Below, piece after piece: positions 1 to 4,858 of a stretch of DNA of 7,292 nucleotides (position 1 is its first letter; the number at the start of each line of letters is the position of its first letter). The notes beneath the pieces were generated by a model, which was not told where the DNA came from, made no database searches, and saw only the letters and a list, made by a program, of their open reading frames with translations. The stretch is from Pseudomonadota bacterium (lineage in GTDB: Bacteria > Pseudomonadota > Gammaproteobacteria > Burkholderiales > Burkholderiaceae_C). The DNA lies in contig JAEXBL010000111.1 of the NCBI GenBank assembly GCA_023394015.1, forward strand, positions 1 through 7,292. The letters are read 5' to 3'. Both the position numbers and the translations under genes were made by a program.

Positions 1-624
1 GTCCTGCACCGAACCGATGCCGGCCGGGATCTGGTTGCCCAGCATGTCGGCCATCATCGGCGCGCTGCCCTTGTAGGGCACGGCCACCAGATCCAGCCCG
101 TAGCGTTTGGCCAGCAACTGCACCAGAAACTCGGGCGTGGAGGCCGGCGCCGGAATGCCGACCGCGCTTTGGCCGCCCTGCGCCTTCACCCATTCCACGT
201 ACTCCGGCACCGTTTTGGCCGGCGTGCCGGGCGACACCGCGAAGCCGTTGACGAAGGTGGCAAAGCCGCCCAGCGGGGTGAAGTCATGCTGCGGCGCGTA
301 GCCGGGCTTCTTGACCACCTGCGGCAGGATGGAGATGCTGTGGTCGTGCGACAGGAACACCGTGGTGCCGTCGGGCCGCGCGGCCTTGAGCTGCTGCGCG
401 GCGATCTGGCCGCCGGCGCCGGGGCGGTTCTCCACCAGCACGCTGCGGCCCAGCGCGGGCTGCAGCTTCTCGGCCAGCAGGCGCGCGATCACGTCCGAGC
501 CGCCGCCGGCCGGAAAGCCGACCAGGATGTGGATGGGCGCGTCGTCCGCAGCCCAGGCCGCGGGCGTGGCGGCCAGCGCGGCGGCGCCGAGCAAGGTGGT
601 GGTGAAACGGCGGCGGCTGGTCAT
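1..624 (-). CDS. Bug/TctC-family periplasmic substrate-binding protein (tripartite tricarboxylate transporter type), 3' end outside window
   Basis: The window holds the first 208 codons; the family is usually about 320-330 residues, so roughly a third is missing at the window edge. The N-terminus MTSRRRF followed by a hydrophobic stretch and AWA|AD (cut after about residue 25) is an export signal, with a Tat-like SRRRF motif. The mature part shows family hallmarks: ILVGFPAGGGSDVIARLLAEKL (residues 33-54), VENRPGAGG (64-72), PDGTT (84-88) and VPYKGSAP (182-189). Bug proteins bind carboxylates or other small organic ligands in the periplasm. Some work with TctAB permeases, but many in Burkholderiales are orphans; no permease gene is visible here. 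The ATG is supported by GGGAG (minus strand, 632-636) seven bases upstream. It lies downstream of the creatininase-family gene on the same strand, 191 bp away. The ligand cannot be predicted from sequence. The family call is firm. Confidence 0.93.
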   Translation of the reverse strand, partial: MTSRRRFTTTLLGAAALAATPAAWAADDAPIHILVGFPAGGGSDVIARLLAEKLQPALGRSVLVENRPGAGGQIAAQQLKAARPDGTTVFLSHDHSISILPQVVKKPGYAPQHDFTPLGGFATFVNGFAVSPGTPAKTVPEYVEWVKAQGGQSAVGIPAPASTPEFLVQLLAKRYGLDLVAVPYKGSAPMMADMLGNQIPAGIGSVQD

Positions 625-656
625 GCGGGCTCTCCCAAACGGCATGGAAACCACGA

Positions 657-662
657 ATTCTA
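657..662 (-). promoter_or_regulatory. Possible -10 element for the Bug receptor gene
   Basis: On the minus strand this reads TAGAAT, a 5/6 match to TATAAT, 32 bases upstream of the receptor ATG. No good -35 lies 16-18 bases further upstream; the nearest candidate, CTGTGA, is only 14 away and matches poorly. It would give the receptor its own transcript. This is a pattern match only. Confidence 0.25.
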
Positions 663-719
663 GGGAGCGCGCGTCGTCACAGCGGCAGCGCATGCATCCG
701 AAGCAGGCCAGGGGGAGAG

Positions 720-809
720 GCGCAGGCCTTGCGCAGGCACACCCATGGGATCGGGTGCGTCCCCCTCCCGAAGGAGAGGGGGAAGGCGCCGCAGGCGACA
801 CAGGGGGTG
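720..809. repeat. GC-rich hairpin cluster, probable dispersed intergenic repeat
   Basis: The 191-bp gap between the creatininase-family stop and the receptor start contains no credible gene. It holds a 5-bp stem with GCGCA and TGCGC arms (720-734). A stronger hairpin at 761-782 pairs CCCCCTC (761-767) with GAGGGGG (776-782); an inner CC/GG pair closes a GAA loop, with one bulged A. A further AGGGGG at 802-807 could compete for CCCCCT at 761-766. No T-run follows on either strand, so this is not a canonical intrinsic terminator. It lies in the 3' untranslated region of the creatininase-family gene and could stabilise or attenuate a read-through transcript. The look is that of a multicopy intergenic element, but copy number cannot be judged from one window. 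Confidence 0.45.
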
Positions 810-815
810 CTTGGC

Positions 816-1655
816 CTAACGCCCCCTCAAGGTATCCGGCGGCAAGCGGTCGATTTCCTTGAGCAGCTCGGCCAGCGCGCGGCCGGCGGCGTCGACCAGG
901 GCCAGGCCATCGTCCACCTTGGCGGCAGCGGCGTTGCCGGCGGCGCCTTCGGGGTTCAGGTCCTGCGCGGCCCAGGCCAGCTTGGCGCTGCGGCCATTGC
1001 CCAGGATGCGGTGCGCCGCCGCGCGCGCCTGCGAGGTCGAGGCAAAGTCCTGCGCCTTGGACTGGCGCACCAGCCGGGGTTTCAGCGCCAGCATCATCGC
1101 CGTTTCCATCTGCCCGCCGTGCACGCCAAAGCGCTGCTCCTCGGGCGGGAAGCGGGCCATCACGTCCTCGCCGTCGGCGCCGGTGAGCGGCAGGTTGAAC
1201 CAGCTGACGCTGTAGACCAGCATGCCCAGGCGCTGGCGCAGCTCGCGCGCCACCGCGTCCATCAGCCCCACGTTGCCGCCGTGGGTGTTGAACAGCACCA
1301 GCTTGTTCACGCCGCTGGCCGACACGCTTTCGGCGATGTCGGCCCACAGCCGCATCACGGTGTCGGCGCGCAGGCTCAGCGTGCCGGCAAAGGCGGCGTG
1401 CTCGGGGCTGTGGCCGATGCGCTGCACCGGCAGAAACAGCACCGGCAGGTCGGCCGGCAGGTGCGGCGTGGCGGCCTGCACCATGCTGTGGGCCAGGTTG
1501 GCGTCAACCGACAGCGGCAGGTGCGGGCCGTGTTGCTCGGTGGCGCCCAGCGGCAGCACGGCGATGGCGCGCGCCAGATCGAGCGTGGCGAAGTCCGTGG
1601 TGACCAGGTCGGACCACTGGCGGGTGCGGGGTGGCAGGGGCGGGCGGGTGTTCAT
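816..1655 (-). CDS. Creatininase-family amidohydrolase
   Basis: This 279-residue cytoplasmic protein has the length and motifs of the creatininase family (PF02633), metal-dependent enzymes that hydrolyse cyclic or linear amides; the family includes creatinine amidohydrolase, the FAPy deformylase ArfB and MftE. Visible motifs are LPLGATEQHGPHLPLSVD (residues 34-51, with likely ligands E40, H42 and D51), NTHGGN (123-128, H125) and HGGQMETAMML (179-189, E184). Together these give a complete E/H/D/H/E metal set. There is no signal peptide. The substrate is not readable. The frame stays open upstream for hundreds of codons, but MNTRPPLPPR at 1655 is chosen because family homology begins right after it and further extension would run antisense through alaX. 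There is no convincing Shine-Dalgarno; TAAGAT (1664-1669, minus strand) may be a -10 very close to the ATG. It is divergent from alaX across 57 bp and upstream of the Bug receptor on the same strand. Confidence 0.9.
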   Translation of the reverse strand: MNTRPPLPPRTRQWSDLVTTDFATLDLARAIAVLPLGATEQHGPHLPLSVDANLAHSMVQAATPHLPADLPVLFLPVQRIGHSPEHAAFAGTLSLRADTVMRLWADIAESVSASGVNKLVLFNTHGGNVGLMDAVARELRQRLGMLVYSVSWFNLPLTGADGEDVMARFPPEEQRFGVHGGQMETAMMLALKPRLVRQSKAQDFASTSQARAAAHRILGNGRSAKLAWAAQDLNPEGAAGNAAAAKVDDGLALVDAAGRALAELLKEIDRLPPDTLRGR

Positions 1656-1712
1656 GGCGCGCAATCTTAGAACCTTGCCGGCCCGTCCCCTGTCGCCGCT
1701 ACGATGCGGTCC

Positions 1713-2474
1713 ATGACCGAGGAACTGTTTCGCCACGACGCCACGCTGACCGAATGCCCCGCCAACGTGCTGGCCGTGACCGCGCAGGGCGTGCTGCTGG
1801 ACCGCACCGTGTTCTACCCGCTGGGCGGCGGCCAGGCGGGCGACACCGGCTGGCTGCTGCTGGCCGATGGCGGCCAGATCGCCATCGCCGACACGCGCAA
1901 GGAGCTCGACGAAAGCGGTGCCGCCACGGGCCACATCTGCCACGTGCCGGCACCCGATCAGCACGAGCCGCTGTCCGGGCTGCGGCCCGGCGACGCCGTG
2001 ACGGCGCGCATCGATGCGCCGCGCCGCCAGCGGCTGATGCGCTTTCACACCGCCTCGCACCTGCTGTGCCACCTGGTCGGCCGGCCGGTGAATGGCTGCT
2101 CGATCACGCCGGAGCATGCGCGCATCGACTTCCACATGACCGAGCCGCTGGACAAGCAGGCGCTGACCGACGGCCTGGCCCGGCTGGTGGCCGCGGCGCT
2201 GCCGGTCACGGTGGGCAGCGTGACCGAGGCCGAACTCGACGCCAACCCGCAACTGGTGAAGAGCATGAGCGTGCAGCCGCCGCGCGGCAGCGGCGTGGTG
2301 CGCACCATCCGCGTGGGCGGCACCCGTGACCATGCGCTGATCGACCTGCAGCCCTGCGGTGGCACGCACGTGGCCAGCACGGCCGACATCGGCCACGTGG
2401 TGGTGAGCAAGATCGAGAAGAAAAGCGCCCAGAGCCGGCGCGTGGTGCTGGGCTGGGGCGCGCAGGCGTTCTGA
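1713..2474 (+). CDS. alaX: Alanyl-tRNA editing protein (AlaX family)
   Basis: This is a free-standing relative of the AlaRS editing domain that deacylates mischarged tRNA-Ala (Ser, and in some members Gly) in the cytoplasm. With this start it has 253 residues, in the range of medium and long AlaX proteins. The N-terminal part carries LDRTVFYPLGGGQAGDTG, equivalent to the AlaRS glycine-rich loop. The zinc site is complete: HTASH (H112, H116) and CGGTH (C215, H219). The C-terminal catalytic domain of AlaRS is absent, as expected. An in-frame ATG at 1704 adds only MRS. I prefer 1713 because family members typically begin close to a T-x-x-LF motif; neither start has a visible Shine-Dalgarno. The gene is convergent with the truncated sensor gene, with 49 bp between the stops. 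A 5-bp hairpin (2498-2511, CAAT loop) lies there without a T-run. Family assignment is firm; the exact start is not. Confidence 0.93.
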   Translation: MTEELFRHDATLTECPANVLAVTAQGVLLDRTVFYPLGGGQAGDTGWLLLADGGQIAIADTRKELDESGAATGHICHVPAPDQHEPLSGLRPGDAVTARIDAPRRQRLMRFHTASHLLCHLVGRPVNGCSITPEHARIDFHMTEPLDKQALTDGLARLVAAALPVTVGSVTEAELDANPQLVKSMSVQPPRGSGVVRTIRVGGTRDHALIDLQPCGGTHVASTADIGHVVVSKIEKKSAQSRRVVLGWGAQAF

Positions 2475-2523
2475 GGTCCATCGGCCTCCAGCGACCGCCT
2501 CGCAATCGAGGGCAGCTATCGAT

Positions 2524-3141
2524 TCATGGGTTCGAGGGTGCCAGTGCGCGCCCGGCAAGCCAGCGCGCCAGCAGCGCCAGCAGCAGCGCCGCCAGCAGCA
2601 CGTAGGCGGCCAGCACCCAGCCGAAGCTGGTCAGAAAGGCGGCCTGCGGGCCGATCTCCAGCGCCATCGCCACCGTCAGCGGCGCGGCGCCGTCCAGCGG
2701 CAGGCGCAGCAGCACGGCGCTGCCGCGCCAGTGGCCGCCCTGGTGGTGCCAGGTTTCCAGCGGCGCCGGTTGCGCGGCGGCGGGCGGGCGGGCCAGCAAC
2801 TCGGCGGGCCAGCCGGCGTCGGCGCCCTGCTCGTACAGCGGCTGGCCGTAGGCGCCCTGCACGCGCACGGCCAGCTCGCGCTCGTCGCTGAAATGCGCCT
2901 GCAACTGCGCCGGCAGTGCCGCCAGCGCGGCGGTCTGGTCCACCCGGGTCAGCATCGCGCGCGCCTCGGCCAGGTGGGCGTGCAGGCGCTCGCGGTCGCG
3001 CGATTCGAAATGCAGGCGCAGCGTCAGCAGGCTCACCGCGGCCAGCAGCGCCAGCGCCAGCGCGCAGGCGGCCGTCAGCCACAGCGCCAGGCGCGTGGCG
3101 GCGGGTGGGGGCGTCGGACGTCGGTGGGTGGAGGTGTTCAA
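2524..3141 (-). pseudogene. N-terminal half of a CusS/CopS-like heavy-metal sensor histidine kinase, truncated at HAMP
   Basis: The open frame encodes 205 residues from a TTG at 3141 (MNTSTHRRP). It has the input half of a heavy-metal sensor kinase: TM1 (about 18-41), a periplasmic region of about 130 residues beginning HFESRDRERLHAHL, TM2 (about 173-193), then ARWLAGRALAP. In the CusS/CopS family that last motif leads into HAMP, HisKA and HATPase domains, giving about 450-480 residues. Here the frame reads SNP and stops, and the 49 bp before alaX hold no more of it. The phospho-acceptor His and ATP-binding domains are absent from the whole window, as is a partner response regulator. It therefore cannot signal as a kinase. 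It may be a deletion remnant or, less likely, an expressed membrane sensor fragment. The start is uncertain: no ATG lies in frame before TM1, and another in-frame TTG is at 3270. It is divergent from the DUF411 gene, which fits a former copper locus. Confidence 0.6.
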
Positions 3142-3171
3142 GGGTCGGTTGCCCGCGACGCGGCGCGCTGC

Positions 3172-3191
3172 GGGACAATGGTGGCTGTCCC
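3172..3191. promoter_or_regulatory. Candidate operator: 6-8-6 inverted repeat between divergent metal-related genes
   Basis: GGGACA (3172-3177) and TGTCCC (3186-3191) are perfect inverted arms separated by 8 bp. It lies 31 bp upstream of the kinase fragment's TTG and about 73 bp upstream of the DUF411 ATG, a plausible place for a shared operator. It does not match the AT-rich CusR box, so no regulator is assigned. Confidence 0.3.
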
Positions 3192-3196
3192 CGCCA

Positions 3197-3245
3197 GTGT
3201 GCCCGCTGCGCGGGCGGACACCGCCGGCCCGGGCCGGCTGCCGGA
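3197..3245. repeat. Cluster of GC-rich palindromes upstream of the DUF411 gene
   Basis: Three dyads lie side by side. GCCCGC/GCGGGC with a TGC loop (3201-3215) is flanked by GTGT (3197-3200) and ACAC (3218-3221), which extend the stem past a two-base bulge. A perfect 16-bp palindrome GCCGGCCCGGGCCGGC spans 3223-3238. CCGG-CTG-CCGG spans 3235-3245. They could form a structured 5' leader of the DUF411 mRNA. Some dyads are expected by chance at this GC content. Confidence 0.35.
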
Positions 3246-3264
3246 GCGCATCAGGAGCAGGATC

Positions 3265-3747
3265 ATGCAAAAGTCACAAACCCGTCGCCGCCAGGCACTG
3301 CGCTTGCTGGCCCTGGGCGCCCTGGCCGGCGCCGCGCCCTGGGGGTGGGCGCAAAGGCGCGCCGAGCCCACGCCGCTGGAAGTGTGGAAGGACGCCAACT
3401 GCGGCTGCTGCAACGACTGGATCGCCCACATGCGGCAGCATGGCTTTCAGGTGACGGCGCACGACACCGGCAACAACGCCGTGCGCGCGCGCCTGGGCCT
3501 GCCGGCGCGGCTGGGCACGTGCCACACGGCGCTGGTGGGCGGCTACGTGGTCGAGGGCCACGTGCACGCCGACGAGGTGCGCCGCCTGCTGCGCGAGAAG
3601 CCCCAGGCCCTGGGCCTGGCGGTGCCGGGCATGCCCATCGGCTCGCCCGGCATGGACGGCCCGGTGTACGGTGGTCGCAAGGACGCCTACGACACCCTGC
3701 TGGTGCTGCGCGACGGCCGCACGCAGGTGTTCAAGCGCCACGCTTGA
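3265..3747 (+). CDS. Exported DUF411 (CopG-type) copper-binding protein
   Basis: The 160-residue product starts with MQKSQTRRRQALRLLALGALAGAAPWGWA, an export signal with a twin-arginine flavour, probably cut after residue 29, so it should act in the periplasm. The rest is a full DUF411 domain: LEVWKDANCGCCNDW (38-52; C46, C48, C49), TCHTALVGGYVVEGHVHADEVRRLL (85-109; C86, H87) and GLAVPGMPIGSPGMDG (117-132; M123, M130). Characterised CopG proteins of this family bind a cysteine-bridged multi-copper cluster and sit in copper-resistance loci; all conserved Cys are kept here. AGGAG at 3253-3257, seven bases before the ATG, fixes the start. The frame is open further upstream, but that stretch runs antisense through the kinase fragment. 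It stands apart from the USP gene by 137 bp. This copper-binding CopG is unrelated to the plasmid repressor of the same name. Confidence 0.92.
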   Translation: MQKSQTRRRQALRLLALGALAGAAPWGWAQRRAEPTPLEVWKDANCGCCNDWIAHMRQHGFQVTAHDTGNNAVRARLGLPARLGTCHTALVGGYVVEGHVHADEVRRLLREKPQALGLAVPGMPIGSPGMDGPVYGGRKDAYDTLLVLRDGRTQVFKRHA

Positions 3748-3789
3748 CGCGCGGGCGACGCCACCGGGCCAACCCGGGGTGTCGCGCGC

Positions 3790-3805
3790 TGTGTTTTCTG
3801 ACACA
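3790..3805. promoter_or_regulatory. Inverted repeat upstream of the USP gene
   Basis: TGTGT (3790-3794) and ACACA (3801-3805) are perfect inverted arms around TTTCTG. It lies about 80 bp before the USP start in the 137-bp gap after the DUF411 gene. It could be a regulator site or a weak hairpin; no T-run follows. I could not place a convincing -35/-10 pair next to it. Confidence 0.25.
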
Positions 3806-3884
3806 CTTGCGCCCGGGTGCCGCGCCGCGGCCCGATCATCCCCGGCCGCGTCCCGCGTGCCCCACCAGAAGGAGCTCTTCTCGC

Positions 3885-4697
3885 ATGTACAACCGAATCC
3901 TTGTCCCGGTCGATGGCTCTTCGTTCTCCAACCAGATGCTGCCGCTGGTCGGCGCCATCGCCAAGACCACCGGGGCCCAGGTGGCGCTGTACCGGGCGGT
4001 TGAAAAGGCCGACAAGCTGGCCGACGTCGAGCAGGAGCTGAAGGCACTGGCCAGCCAGCACGGCGCCGAGGCGGTGGTGGCCGAGGTGCACGGCGACGTG
4101 GCCGAGGCCATCCACGCCGAGGCCGCGCGCGTGCCCGGCACGCTGGTGGCGATCACCTCGCACGGCCGCTCGGGCGTGCTGCGCGCGGTGCTGGGCAGCA
4201 CCGCGCTGAACGTGCTGCGCAGCGGGGGCGACCCGATCCTGGTCTATCGCCCCGACGAGCGCCACCCCGAGGCCAACCTGGCCGTGGCCGACATCCAGCA
4301 CATCGTGGTGCCGCTGGACGGCAGCGAGTTGTCCGAATCCATCCTGCCGCAGGCGGTGCAGCTGGCCAAGTGGCTGAAGGCGCGGCTGGTGGTGGTGTCG
4401 GTGATCGACCCCGAGGTGGCGCGCGGCGCCGGCCTGCCGGCGGGCGACGTGATGGAGTCGGCCTACGTGCACCGCCAGGCCATCAACCTGCAGCGCGACC
4501 ACGGCGTCAACGCCGGCTGGGAAGTGCTGCACGGCAAGCCGGACGAGGCCATCCCGCAGTTCGTGCGCAGCCTGCCGCACTGCATGCTGGCCATGACCAC
4601 GCGCGGCCGCTCGGCCGTGCAGTCGGGCCTGCTGGGCAGCGTGACGGTGGCCGCGGTGCGCGACGGCGGCGTGCCGATCTACACCCGCATGCCCTGA
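3885..4697 (+). CDS. Tandem-domain universal stress protein (UspA family)
   Basis: The 270-residue cytoplasmic protein holds two Usp domains. Domain 1 (about 1-123) starts MYNRILVPVDGS (D10) and ends SHGRSGVLRAVLGSTALNVL followed by PILVYRP. Domain 2 (about 137-270) starts HIVVPLDGSELSESILP (D145) and ends TTRGRSAVQSGLLGSVTVAAV followed by VPIYTRMP. Both keep most of the ATP-binding pattern G-x2-G-x9-G-S, but the first glycine is Thr in each (T91-x2-G94-x9-G104-S105 and T238-x2-G241-x9-G251-S252). Such proteins bind ATP or act as stress-linked partners; targets vary and cannot be predicted. AAGGAG at 3869-3874, ten bases upstream, supports the ATG. The frame is open far upstream, but those codons overlap the DUF411 gene in another frame. 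Transcription ends at the terminator at 4720-4746. Confidence 0.94.
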   Translation: MYNRILVPVDGSSFSNQMLPLVGAIAKTTGAQVALYRAVEKADKLADVEQELKALASQHGAEAVVAEVHGDVAEAIHAEAARVPGTLVAITSHGRSGVLRAVLGSTALNVLRSGGDPILVYRPDERHPEANLAVADIQHIVVPLDGSELSESILPQAVQLAKWLKARLVVVSVIDPEVARGAGLPAGDVMESAYVHRQAINLQRDHGVNAGWEVLHGKPDEAIPQFVRSLPHCMLAMTTRGRSAVQSGLLGSVTVAAVRDGGVPIYTRMP

Positions 4698-4719
4698 CGG
4701 CACCCGTGAACCACGGCAC

Positions 4720-4746
4720 AGCCCGGCCCGCCAGCCGGGCTTTTTT
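4720..4746 (+). terminator. Rho-independent terminator after the USP gene
   Basis: AGCCCGGC (4720-4727) pairs perfectly with GCCGGGCT (4734-4741) around a CCGCCA loop, followed by six T (4741-4746). It begins 22 bp after the USP stop and separates that transcript from the P450 gene. Confidence 0.93.
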
Positions 4747-4795
4747 GTGTCTTTTCCATCGCCATCGCCCGCCCGGCCACGCGGGGCAGCCCGAC

Positions 4796-4824
4796 TTGCC
4801 GCATTTCGCTTTGCGTAGTTAAAT
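4796..4824 (+). promoter_or_regulatory. Predicted sigma-70-type promoter of the P450 gene
   Basis: TTGCCG (4796-4801, 4/6 to TTGACA) and TTAAAT (4819-4824, 4/6 to TATAAT) are separated by exactly 17 bp. They lie in the only clearly AT-rich patch between the USP terminator and the P450 start. Transcription would begin near 4831, giving a leader of roughly 28 bases. The two hexamers are individually weak. Confidence 0.5.
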
Positions 4825-4829
4825 TACGC
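4813..4829. promoter_or_regulatory. Palindromic operator candidate overlapping the P450 -10
   Basis: GCGTAGTTAAATTACGC is a 17-bp dyad with 7 of 8 base pairs matching around a central A. It covers the predicted -10, where a bound protein would block RNA polymerase, so repression relieved by an inducer is the simplest reading. No regulator gene lies in the window. Confidence 0.5.
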
Positions 4830-4858
4830 GTTTGCCGATTGCCCCACTTGTCCGCGCC

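Noticed and set aside
761..782. Intrinsic terminator for the creatininase-family gene
   Set aside because: The stem is strong, but no T-run follows it in the minus-strand direction, so only a structured repeat is claimed.
729..1670. A 313-codon plus-strand open frame opposite the creatininase-family gene
   Set aside because: It is antisense to a gene with a complete metal-ligand set; its own product is Gly/Gln/His/Arg-rich with no motif.
2498..2511. Bidirectional terminator between alaX and the kinase fragment
   Set aside because: The CCTCG/CGAGG stem is only 5 bp with no T-run on either side; this is too weak to call.
1656..2558. Long N-terminal extension of the creatininase-family frame
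   Set aside because: It would run antisense through alaX and has shadow-frame composition. Family homology begins just after the ATG at 1655.
2916..3884. N-terminal extension of the USP frame upstream of 3885
   Set aside because: It overlaps the DUF411 gene in another frame and the antisense kinase fragment. The ATG at 3885 has a good Shine-Dalgarno and matches the Usp N-terminus.
3265..4697. DUF411-USP copper operon
   Set aside because: The genes are codirectional but 137 bp apart, with a separate inverted repeat in the gap and no functional link visible. Co-transcription is possible but not supported.
3687..4703. A 338-codon minus-strand open frame opposite the USP gene
   Set aside because: It has shadow-frame composition, no motif, and lies opposite a well-supported gene.
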